Source: Streptomyces sp. AJS327 (GTDB taxonomy: Bacteria > Actinomycetota > Actinomycetes > Streptomycetales > Streptomycetaceae). Taken from it: a DNA stretch of 64,000 nucleotides. A program made the translations under genes and the position numbers. The notes below the pieces were generated by a model. The model was given only the letters and a program-made list of their open reading frames with translations, ran no database searches and was not told the DNA's origin. This document shows, one piece after another, positions 53,672-61,274 of this stretch (positions are counted from its first letter, which is position 1; every line of letters starts with the position of its first letter). The stretch is taken from the NCBI RefSeq assembly GCF_013450295.1, contig NZ_SKBR01000002.1:558001-622000 (forward strand). The letters run 5' to 3'.

Positions 53672-55048
53672 TCAGCGCGCGGTGCCGTCGATCTCCACCG
53701 TGGTGAGGGGGAAGAGCTCCATCGGATCCGCCACCGGCAGGGTGTGGTTGATCGTCCAGAGGTAGGCGGCGCCGGCCGGGAGCACGTCGTCGACCACGAA
53801 GGACGCGGTCCCCGCGGTCCCCTTCACCTCGGGCAGCCGCGCGTAGAAGATCTGCCGGGTGCCCATCAGGGCGACGCTCTCGGCCAGTTCACTGGTCTCC
53901 GCGACGCTCTCCACCACCACGCACAGCTCGTGCGAGGTGATCTCGCGGACCGGCTCCAGGTCGCCCATCACGCCGTTCTTGCCGAAGACCCGGAAGTTCA
54001 GGCGGTAGTCGATGCCGGGGAACTGCGCCGCCACCTCGCCGCGGGCCAGGTCGAGCACCGTGTCGATGTGGGCGATCGTGTAGGGGTCGCGGATCCCCGC
54101 GATGCCGATGAACTTCTCGCCCAGCCAGGCCGATCCCTCGATCTTGACCTTCACGTCCCCCTCGATCGGGACGTACTTCTGGCCGGTGATCCGGGTGGTC
54201 CGCTCGTCGTACTGCTCGTAGTGGCACTCGGACATGTCCAGCATGCCGCCCGCGAAGTACTCGTAGTACGGGTTGCTCCGCTCGTACATGGCGTGGCCGG
54301 CCACGCTCGCCACGGTGCAGCGCTGGTTCGGCGCCATCGCGGTGACCTTGACGTCGTCCTGCGTGATCGTGCCGATCACGCTCTCCTTCGCGCCGTACGG
54401 CTCCGCGCAGAACGAGGCGCACTCCAGCACCTTGCCGAGGTAGTACGCGTGCTCCGGCGGGAAGCCCTCGTGGATGGCGGGGGCGGCGAAGACCGCGCAG
54501 TCGCTGGCCCGTCCGCCGATGACCACGTCCGCGCCCTGGCGCAGCGCCTCGATGAACGGGTGGACACCGGCCACCGCCACCGCGCGTGTGGTCATGTCCA
54601 GGGCCTCGCCGGTCAGTTCGCCCCGTCCGTCCAGGCCCTCGAAGACCACCCCGCCGTCCATCCGGGAGCGCAGCTCGGCGGTGTCGGTCTCGGAGTAGAA
54701 GTAGGCGAGCTTGAACGGCGGGAGCCCGTGCTCGGCGGCGAGGTCCCGGATGATCCGCACGTACATGTCGACGCGGCTGTTGGTGCCGCAGTCCCCGGAG
54801 GAGCCGATGAGCATGGGGACGCCCTGCTCGCGGGCGGCCAGCAGCATCAGCTCCAGGTCGTGCCGCTGCCATTCGTACATGCTCACCGAACGGTCGGAGC
54901 CCAGCGCGGCCGGGCCGATGTCGTCGCTTCCCGAGTCGCAGCAGTAGTAGTCGGGTCGCGTCGCGGCGGCGATGCGGAAGCTCTCCTCCTTGGTGGGAGC
55001 GAACCCGAGGTGCCCGTTGGGGCTGACGATGCGGAGTTCCGTCTTCAT
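53672..55048 (-). CDS. AtuA-family (DUF1446) protein
   Basis: 458-residue cytosolic protein of the acyclic-terpene-utilisation AtuA family. MKTELRIVSPNGHLGFAPTK opens it, then DYYCCDSGSDDIGPAALGSD, LIGSSGDCGTNSRVDM, DVVIGGRASDCAVFAAPAIH and GGMLDMSECHYEQYDERTTR. Conserved Cys, Asp and His residues are evident, but no mechanism is established for the family. The ATG at 55048 follows GAGGTCTT, and an upstream extension is unlikely. A 24-bp element shared with the TRAP promoter lies 10-33 bases upstream. The true substrate is unlikely to be a terpene, given neighbours for dicarboxylate metabolism. Confidence 0.9.
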   Translation of the reverse strand: MKTELRIVSPNGHLGFAPTKEESFRIAAATRPDYYCCDSGSDDIGPAALGSDRSVSMYEWQRHDLELMLLAAREQGVPMLIGSSGDCGTNSRVDMYVRIIRDLAAEHGLPPFKLAYFYSETDTAELRSRMDGGVVFEGLDGRGELTGEALDMTTRAVAVAGVHPFIEALRQGADVVIGGRASDCAVFAAPAIHEGFPPEHAYYLGKVLECASFCAEPYGAKESVIGTITQDDVKVTAMAPNQRCTVASVAGHAMYERSNPYYEYFAGGMLDMSECHYEQYDERTTRITGQKYVPIEGDVKVKIEGSAWLGEKFIGIAGIRDPYTIAHIDTVLDLARGEVAAQFPGIDYRLNFRVFGKNGVMGDLEPVREITSHELCVVVESVAETSELAESVALMGTRQIFYARLPEVKGTAGTASFVVDDVLPAGAAYLWTINHTLPVADPMELFPLTTVEIDGTAR

Positions 55049-55057
55049 AAGACCTCG

Positions 55058-55081
55058 CTCAGTACTGGTTATGACCACTGG
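55058..55081 (-). promoter_or_regulatory. GntR/HutC-type operator at AtuA promoter
   Basis: On the minus strand the pattern is CCAGT-N12-TACTGAG, identical in layout to the site at 56357-56380. Within it, ACTGGTTATGACCACT (plus strand, 55064-55079) carries the TGGT-N4-ACCA core of HutC-subfamily operators and resembles the DasR site ACTGGTCTAGACCACT. It lies over the AtuA ribosome-site/promoter area. Confidence 0.7.
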
Positions 55082-55420
55082 CGACAGGCTGACATCAGGC
55101 GCATGTACTGTCAACGTCTCGTCCGGCGTCTCGTCCGGGGAAGCCTCCGGCTCGCCGTCCCCCGCCCCAACCGGCCGGTGGGCCGGGGTGGTTGGCGAAC
55201 CGCCAGGTGGGCGTGTGGAGCGGCGGCCCCGTGCCCGGCCGAGGTCGCGGGTGGACGCCGGGCCGGGCCTGCCGGGGTGAGGTGGGCGTGCCGGGGCCAG
55301 CGCGGTGGGCCGGAGCGCGGGCGCCCCGGGGGTCGCCGGGCACGGGTGGCGGGCTGCGGCTCCGCCGGGGGTGGATCAGCCGTGGCCCGCCCGGTCGTGG
55401 CCGGGTCAGCCGGGGCTGGG
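55082..55420. other. GC-rich spacer with TCAGCCG repeats
   Basis: About 340 bases upstream of the AtuA promoter and downstream of the UTRA-regulator gene stop. GG(A/G)TCAGCCG(T/G)GG recurs three times at 55374-55430, the last overlapping the regulator's stop codon. No gene is supported. Confidence 0.4.
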
Positions 55421-56173
55421 TCAGCCGTGGGTGGGGAGGTCCCGTTCGACCGCGAAGCGGTACCGGTCGCCCCGGTAGCTCGCCATCCGGTACTCGATGG
55501 GCCTGCCCGCCTGGGACATGACCGAGATGACCCGCAGCACCGGCCAGCCCTCGGAGACCGCGAGCAGGTCGGCGAGCGCGCGGTCGGCCACCATGGCCTC
55601 GAAGGTCTGCTCCAGCCGGTCGGGCGCCGCCCGCACGGAGTCGCGGTACAGGTCGAGCGTGGAGAAGGGGGAGCCCTTCCGCTGCGCCCGCTTCGCCGCC
55701 GACACCACCTGCTCCCCGACGTCCTGCGGGAAGTAGCTGTCGTAGAAGACGACCGGCTCGTCGTTGCCCCGGCCGACCAGCTGGAGGTTGGTCACCGGCT
55801 CCATGGCCTCCAGACGCAGGACGCTCGCGAGCGCCAGGTCGCCGACGGTCGCGCTGGCGGAGTGGATCGAGGTGGCGGCCACCAGCCCCCGCTGCGCGAG
55901 GGTCTGTTCGAAGCTGTTGACGTGGTTGAGCGTCTGCTCCACCGGCGGCTGGGCCACGAAGGTGCCCACCCCGTGGACGCGCTCCAGCAGTCCCTCCTGC
56001 TGGGCTATGTCGATGGCGTGGCGCACGGTGATGCGGCTGACGTCGAACCGGGTGCACAGCTCCCGCTCCGAGGGGAGCCGACTGCCCACCGGCCACTGAC
56101 CGGACTCGATCCCCTGGCGGAGGTCCTCCACCAGCTGCGCGTACAGCGGGAGACCGCCTTCTCGGTTCAGCAC
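55421..56173 (-). CDS. GntR-family regulator, HutC/UTRA type
   Basis: 250-residue transcriptional regulator. Winged helix (about 5-70: LYAQLVEDLRQGIESGQWPV, GSRLPSERELCTRFDVSRITVRHAI) and a UTRA ligand-binding domain (about 90-245: VNSFEQTLAQRG, VVFYDSYFPQDVGEQV, RPIEYRMASYRGDRYRF). The GTG at 56173 lies eight bases after GGGGGAG; longer starts have worse spacing. It is divergent from the TRAP permease gene and upstream of AtuA-DUF4387 on the same strand. Sites with its subfamily's TGGT/ACCA pattern stand at both promoters. Confidence 0.92.
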   Translation of the reverse strand: MLNREGGLPLYAQLVEDLRQGIESGQWPVGSRLPSERELCTRFDVSRITVRHAIDIAQQEGLLERVHGVGTFVAQPPVEQTLNHVNSFEQTLAQRGLVAATSIHSASATVGDLALASVLRLEAMEPVTNLQLVGRGNDEPVVFYDSYFPQDVGEQVVSAAKRAQRKGSPFSTLDLYRDSVRAAPDRLEQTFEAMVADRALADLLAVSEGWPVLRVISVMSQAGRPIEYRMASYRGDRYRFAVERDLPTHG

Positions 56174-56355
56174 CTCACACACTCCCCCGGTGATGATGAC
56201 CTCTGGTCGTCTGCGGGCTCGGTCCCCATCTTGATCGGCGCCACTCCCCGAAGGCAAACCGTCGCCGTACGCAGGGATGGAAAGTGGACGAACGAAGTGC
56301 GATCGATCCCTTCTCCGGGGACCGGCCGCGTGCTAGCGTCCGCGACCATGACATG

Positions 56356-56380
56356 ACCAGTAAGACCACTGGTTACTGAG
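56356..56380 (+). promoter_or_regulatory. GntR/HutC-type operator at TRAP permease promoter
   Basis: CCAGT-N12-TACTGAG (56357-56380) matches the AtuA-promoter site. It also contains the dyad ACCAGT-N6-ACTGGT (56356-56373) and shares GACCACTGG with the other site. Located 25-49 bases before the TRAP permease start and 183 bases before the regulator start. Confidence 0.7.
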
Positions 56381-56404
56381 TAACTCTCCGGCAGGGAGGT
56401 GCTT

Positions 56405-57775
56405 TTGTTCGGGTTGCCGGAAGCACTCGTGCTCCTGATAGTCCTCATCGCGTTCATCGGCGTCATGTTCCTGGTCCTCAAGCGGCCGATGTACGAGAAC
56501 ATGGCCCTCGGCCTGGTACTGCTCGTGGCTCTTTCCGGGCAGTGGGGGAGTCTTGGGGAATACCTTCTCTATCCCGCCCAGGCCAGCCTGTTCTACGTCA
56601 TCTTCACGTTCATGGTCGTCGCCGTGATCTTCGACGCCACCGACGTGGTGGGGCGGATAGTGAAGATCGCGCTGGCCCTGATCGGCCGGTTCCGTGGCGG
56701 ATCCGGCTACGTCGCCACGATGGCCAGCGCGTTCATGGCCGCGCTGTCCGGCAGCGGCCCGGGCAACGCGGCGGCGGTCGGCGCCTTCACCATCCCCATG
56801 ATGAAGCGGTCCGGCTTCAAGCCCCACGTCGCGGCGTCCATCGAGATGTCCGCCAGCATGCTGGGCAACATCATTCCGCCCGCCGGGATCATCTTCCTCT
56901 CCTACGGCGTCATCGACCGCGTCGAACCCGGCCGGATCAGCCTCAGCGCGTGGACGCTCGCGTCCTTCGCGGTCGGCCTGTGGTTCCTGCTCCAGAAGCT
57001 GCTGGTGCTGTTCGTCATCTGCCGCGTGACCAAGGTGGAGCCGATCCCGGTCGAGGAACGCCCCACCTTCCGGGCCGCCTGGCGCGAGGGGCGCGCGGCG
57101 CTGCTCCTGCCGATCCTGATCTTCGTGCCGCTCATCCTCGACGTGGTCGCGGAGGACCTGCTCGTCGCGCGGCTCGGCGAGGACGGCGCCACGGCCTTCT
57201 CCGACGCGGTCCTCATGTTCACCCCGGGCATCGCCGTGGTCTACGCCTTGGTCATCGGCCGCGGAGCGCTGCCGGGCGGCAGGCTGCGCCTCACCCCGGT
57301 GCTGGGGACGCTGCGGGACTCACTGGGCAAGGTGGTCCCCGTCGCGGCGACCGTCTACTTCGCCTACGCCATCTCCGAGGCGTTCGCCGGACTCAACGCC
57401 GACCAGGAGATCGAGGACTGGTTCACCGGCCTCAACCTCAGCCGCACGGCACTGGTCATCATCGTCCCGCTGGCCTTCGCCGTCCTCGGCATGGTGCTGC
57501 CCGGCACCGCGCAGGTGGCCATCCTCGGCGCCCCCCTCATAGCGGCCTTCGCCGCCCTCGGCGGCGACCCGATCCTGCTCGGCGTGATGCTGCCCGCCCT
57601 CACCGGGGCGCTGGAGGGCATGACCCCACCCCTGGCCCTGGGCCTCTTCGTCACCATGGGCATCGCCGGATCGGAGTTCGGCAAGACCGCGAGATCCGCG
57701 CTGGTCTGGGTCGCCGCCCACCTGCTGATGTCGATGGTGCTGCTCGCCGGGCTGCTGCCCATCATCGGAATCTGA
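56405..57775 (+). CDS. TRAP-type (DctM-like) large permease subunit
   Basis: Membrane transporter of about 456 residues with 11-12 hydrophobic segments. Family features include MASAFMAALSGSGPGNAAAV, FTIPMMKRSGFKPHVAASIE, ASMLGNIIPPAGIIFLSYGV and, late, MLPALTGALEGMTPPLALGL. These are the paired scaffold/transport repeats of TRAP/ion-transporter superfamily permeases. GGGAGG is five bases before a TTG at 56405; an overlapping GTG at 56399 is also possible. No TRAP receptor gene (DctP/TctC) is found and the next gene is far smaller than a DctQ subunit. The substrate is unknown, likely a carboxylate. Confidence 0.88.
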   Translation: MFGLPEALVLLIVLIAFIGVMFLVLKRPMYENMALGLVLLVALSGQWGSLGEYLLYPAQASLFYVIFTFMVVAVIFDATDVVGRIVKIALALIGRFRGGSGYVATMASAFMAALSGSGPGNAAAVGAFTIPMMKRSGFKPHVAASIEMSASMLGNIIPPAGIIFLSYGVIDRVEPGRISLSAWTLASFAVGLWFLLQKLLVLFVICRVTKVEPIPVEERPTFRAAWREGRAALLLPILIFVPLILDVVAEDLLVARLGEDGATAFSDAVLMFTPGIAVVYALVIGRGALPGGRLRLTPVLGTLRDSLGKVVPVAATVYFAYAISEAFAGLNADQEIEDWFTGLNLSRTALVIIVPLAFAVLGMVLPGTAQVAILGAPLIAAFAALGGDPILLGVMLPALTGALEGMTPPLALGLFVTMGIAGSEFGKTARSALVWVAAHLLMSMVLLAGLLPIIGI

Positions 57776-57787
57776 CCGGAGGCACCC

Positions 57788-58054
57788 GTGAAGAAGACCC
57801 TCACCACCGTGTACGGGGCGCTCGCCCTGCTCGCCACCGGACTGGCCGCGTTCATCGCCGTGCTGTTCCTGCTGGCCCTGGCGCTCGGTGGCGCCGCGGG
57901 CGGCGCGATCAGCGAGTTCGCCGGGACCGTGGCGCGGTGGAGCATCTCCGTGGCCGCCGTCGCGGTGCTCGTCGGACTCGTCCACACCTACGTCACCGGC
58001 ACGCACTCCCTCACCGCGGGCCCGTCCCGGAAGTCCGGGACCGAGGAGTCCTAG
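57788..58054 (+). CDS. Small two-helix membrane protein linked to TRAP permease
   Basis: 88-residue protein with hydrophobic segments at about 8-36 (YGALALLATGLAAFIAVLFLLALAL) and 49-68 (WSISVAAVAVLVGLVHTYV). The GTG at 57788 follows GGAGG, 12 bases after the TRAP gene stop, so it is co-translated with it. A DctQ subunit normally has four helices and about 160 residues; this could be a reduced partner or an unrelated accessory. I recognise no family. Confidence 0.75.
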   Translation: MKKTLTTVYGALALLATGLAAFIAVLFLLALALGGAAGGAISEFAGTVARWSISVAAVAVLVGLVHTYVTGTHSLTAGPSRKSGTEES

Positions 58055-58073
58055 CGACCCGCGGCCACCGGTC

Positions 58074-58120
58074 AACGGCCGCCCGCCCGGAGGGGACCGC
58101 CCACCGGGCGGGCGGCCGTT
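58074..58120. terminator. 17-bp bidirectional terminator TRAP operon / helR
   Basis: Perfect 17-bp stem (58074-58090 with 58104-58120), 13-base loop, touching the helR stop codon. Confidence 0.85.
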
Positions 58121-60291
58121 CAGGCCCCGCCGAGGATCACCAGCCGCTGAGTGGCCCGGGTCATCGCGACGTAGCGGTCGACCGCGTCCCGCGTCCACCC
58201 CGCGCCGTCGCACGGCTCCGGACCCCCGAACCGCGCCGGGGCGACCAGCACCACCAGGTCGAACTCCAGCCCCTTCGACAGCTCCGGCGTCAGCGACCGC
58301 ACCCGTGGCCGCGCCCGGAACGTGGGATCGCCGATGACGCAGGCGGTGCCCTCCGGATGCCCGGCGAGCCAGGAGTCCAGGACCGCGTCCCGCTCCCCGG
58401 CCGGCCGGCGCTCCACCGGGACGCCCCCGCTCCGCACCGAGACCGGCATGTTGGCGTCGGGCAGCACCTCCCGGATGACCAGCTCCGCCTCCGCCATGAC
58501 CTCCCTCGGCGTCCGGTAGTTGAGGGTCAGCGAGGCCACGTCCACCCGGTCCAGCCCGACGCGGCGCAGCCGCTCCTCCCACGACTCCGCGAACCCCCGC
58601 CGGGCCTGGGCGCGGTCCCCGACGACGGTGAGGCTCCGCGACGGGCAGCGGGCCAGCAGCATCCGCCACTCCGCGTCGGTCAGCTCCTGTGCCTCGTCCA
58701 CGACGACGTGCGCGAACGGACCGGCGAGCGGATCCCGGACGGTGCCGGGCAGCGCCGCCGCGTCGATCAGGCTGTCCTGGAGGTCCCGCCCGCTCAGCAT
58801 CGTCACCGCCCCCTCCCCGTCGTCGTCCGCCTGGAGCACATCGTCGACGACGAGGGACACCCGCTCCCTTTCCGCCGCGACCGCGGCCTCGCGCCGCCGT
58901 TCCCGCGCCGCCGCCCCGGGGTCACCCAGCCGCTGCCGCGCCGCGTCCAGCAGCGGCAGGTCGGACACCGTCCAGGCGTGCGGATCCGCGCGCTGGAGCA
59001 GCCGGACCTCCTCCGGGCTGAGCCAGGGGGCGCACATCCGCAGGTACGCGGGGACCGACCACAGGTCGCCCACCAGGTCGGGCGTCTCCAGCAGCGGCCA
59101 CGCCCGGTAGAGCGCAACGGTCAGTTCCCGGTCGCGGCGCAGGGCCCGCCGGAACGCCTCGGGCGGTACCTCGTCCCCGCACTTGGCCAGCAGGATCTCG
59201 GACAGCTCCGCCCAGATCAGCTCGTGCGCCTCGTTGTGCGGGGTGCCGGGGTCGGCCGCGTCGAACGCCTCCGCCCAGTCGCCGGGGCCCAGCCACAGGT
59301 CGGCCCAGTCGGTCGAGACCGTCATGCCCTCGGTGGGCGGCTCCTCGTAGAACCGGACCGCCCGCTCGATCGCGTCCACCATCCCCGTCGACGCCTTCAG
59401 GCGCGCCACCTCCGGATCGGTCTCGTCCCGCGCCCCCGCGCCCTCCGGGACGAGGTCGCGCAGGGTCCGGGTGAGCACGCCCTCCTCACCCAGGCTCGGC
59501 AGGACGTCCGCGACGTACGACAGGTAGGGCTGGTGCGGGCCGACGAACAGCACTCCGCCCCCGCGGTGGCCCAGCCGGGGGTCGGAGTAGAGCAGATGCG
59601 CGGTGCGGTGCAGAGCCACGACCGTCTTCCCCGTCCCCGGGCCACCGTCCACGACGAGGGCGCCACGGGAGCCCGCGCGGATGATCGCGTCCTGGTCGGA
59701 CTGGATGGTGGCGAGCACGTCCCGCATCCGCTCCGACCGGCTGCCGCCCAGACTGGCGACGAACGCCGACTGGTCGTCGAGCGCGGCGTGCCCCTCCAGC
59801 CCGTCGGGGGTGAACACCTCGTCCCAGTAGTCGCTGATCCGGCCACCGGTCCAGCGGTACCGGCGGCGGCTCGCCAGCCCCATCGGGTTGGCGTGCGTCG
59901 CCGCGAAGAACGGCTCGGCCGCGGGGGAGCGCCAGTCGAGCAGCAGGCGCCGCCCCTCGCCGTCGGTGAGGCCCAGCCGTCCCACGTACCGCGGCGGGGA
60001 GCCGTCCGCCGGGACGACGCGCCCCAGGCACAGGTCCAGCCCGAAGCGGCGCAGGGCGCGCAGCCGGCCGCTGAGCCGGTGGACCTCCGTGTCCCGGTCC
60101 ATCGCCGCGCGGCCCAGGCCTCCCGGCGCCCGGCGGGCCGCCTCCAGCTGCCCGGACACGTCAGCGATCGTCTCCTCCAGCGTCCGCTCGACGTCCGCGA
60201 AGTGCCGCTCGTCCTCCGCGATCAGCGCCGGGGCGGCCTTGGCCGACAGCCGCCCCGGAAGGTCGAACGCGCTGGTGGGCAGGGGGCTCAC
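58120..60291 (-). CDS. helR: RNA polymerase recycling ATPase HelR (UvrD-like helicase family)
   Basis: HelD-group superfamily 1 ATPase of 723 residues. In Streptomyces, HelR displaces rifamycin from RNA polymerase and gives tolerance. The start region SAFDLPGRLSAKAAPALIAE, the N-terminal coiled coil, DWRSPAAEPFF, Walker A GGPGTGKT (about residue 220), Walker B VVDEAQELT, GDRAQARRGFAESW and the late VDRYVAMTRATQRLVIL match HelR closely. The GTG at 60291 has CGGAG upstream; the open frame extends 48 codons further 5' but that part is unconserved. A perfect rifamycin-associated element lies about 210 bases upstream, so rifamycin-induced expression is expected. Confidence 0.92.
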   Translation of the reverse strand: MSPLPTSAFDLPGRLSAKAAPALIAEDERHFADVERTLEETIADVSGQLEAARRAPGGLGRAAMDRDTEVHRLSGRLRALRRFGLDLCLGRVVPADGSPPRYVGRLGLTDGEGRRLLLDWRSPAAEPFFAATHANPMGLASRRRYRWTGGRISDYWDEVFTPDGLEGHAALDDQSAFVASLGGSRSERMRDVLATIQSDQDAIIRAGSRGALVVDGGPGTGKTVVALHRTAHLLYSDPRLGHRGGGVLFVGPHQPYLSYVADVLPSLGEEGVLTRTLRDLVPEGAGARDETDPEVARLKASTGMVDAIERAVRFYEEPPTEGMTVSTDWADLWLGPGDWAEAFDAADPGTPHNEAHELIWAELSEILLAKCGDEVPPEAFRRALRRDRELTVALYRAWPLLETPDLVGDLWSVPAYLRMCAPWLSPEEVRLLQRADPHAWTVSDLPLLDAARQRLGDPGAAARERRREAAVAAERERVSLVVDDVLQADDDGEGAVTMLSGRDLQDSLIDAAALPGTVRDPLAGPFAHVVVDEAQELTDAEWRMLLARCPSRSLTVVGDRAQARRGFAESWEERLRRVGLDRVDVASLTLNYRTPREVMAEAELVIREVLPDANMPVSVRSGGVPVERRPAGERDAVLDSWLAGHPEGTACVIGDPTFRARPRVRSLTPELSKGLEFDLVVLVAPARFGGPEPCDGAGWTRDAVDRYVAMTRATQRLVILGGA

Positions 60292-60498
60292 CGCCGCGGC
60301 TCCGATCCCGGGCCGCACTCCCGGACCCGCGCCACGCCCACCGCGCCGCTCCGTGGGGGCCGTGACCGGGCCGCTTCGCCCGCCCCCTCCGGTCCGCCGT
60401 CCACGCCCGGACCGGCAGCCGACAACCACGCACACATGCCGTGAATCCCCCGTTTCCCGCAGGTTCTGGTAACGGTCAGCGATTCTGCGGCACCCCCC

Positions 60499-60517
60499 GG
60501 GCCTTGCCGCAAGCCCC
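60499..60517 (-). promoter_or_regulatory. Rifamycin-associated element (RAE)
   Basis: GGGGCTTGCGGCAAGGCCC on the minus strand, a 19-bp inverted repeat. As I recall it, this is the exact published RAE sequence found before rifamycin-inactivating and helR genes in actinomycetes. The transcribed gene on this strand is helR. A TATAGC-like -10 is at about 60526-60531 on the minus strand. Confidence 0.85.
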
Positions 60518-61274
60518 CCGGTGCGCTATACGTTGAGAGTGGCGAAGGGCGGACGGCCCCTCGCTCTTTTCTTTTTCCGCGTCTCCCGTCGCGCTTTCCC
60601 GGACCTCCCGAACGCCCCGGCCTTTCTTTCCGGTGATGCTCGGACCGCGCCTCTCCGCTCGTCCTCTCGTGCCAGTGCTCATCAATTCCCGGGGTGCTGA
60701 CGGTCGTTACTCCGGTCGCTACCCGGGTCGTTATCCCAGCCGTTCCAAGCTCCGTTCCGGCGCACGTCCCGTCGTATCTCCCGTCATCCTTCACGGCGTA
60801 CTTCACGAGTCACCGTCGGTGGCGGCGCCGCCTCTCCCGCCACGTTCCGGCCCGACTCCCCTCGCGTACTCCGGCGCGTTCTCGCGGAGGTCCTCCTCGC
60901 GGTACCCCGGTGGTTCCGTCGCTCCCGATGTCGGTACCGGTGCCGGTGTGCCACGCGGTACGGGTGTCCCGGCGATGGCGAACCGCCCGGCGCCGAGGGG
61001 CCGGTGGCGGGCGAGACGCCGAACCGCCCCCGGCTTCCGGGGCGTTGGAGCAGCGCGGGTCCGTCGCGGCGGTGGTCCCGCGGGTGCCGGTTGGTCCCGC
61101 CCGCCCCGGGGGGACGTGACGGGGAACGCGGAGGCGTCTGAACTGCCCTGCGCGCGGCGTGTGTTGCGCGGCGTCTCCGGAGCGCGAGGTGGGGGAACAA
61201 TGGGCCGGGCGGGTGTGTGGCGGCCTCCCCCGAGGAGCCGACCGCGCGGGGACGAGAGACCTGGGAGGGAACGG
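60518..61274. other. Long divergent region helR / NB-ARC gene
   Basis: About 750 bases. It begins with the likely helR promoter, followed by a pyrimidine-rich stretch (60560-60640). A 12-bp tandem motif (consensus GGTCGYTAYYCC, about 60700-60740) occurs roughly three times. The last 70 bases hold the NB-ARC gene's GGGAGGG ribosome site. Open frames here are Arg/Pro/Ser-rich and unconvincing. Confidence 0.45.

Noticed and set aside
52052..56356. 1434-codon plus-strand open frame across CaiB, AtuA and the regulator
   Set aside because: An artefact of high GC; it runs out of frame through several clear genes.
60694..61119. Ser/Pro/Arg-rich open frame between helR and the NB-ARC gene
   Set aside because: Repeat-derived composition, no ribosome site and no recognisable fold.
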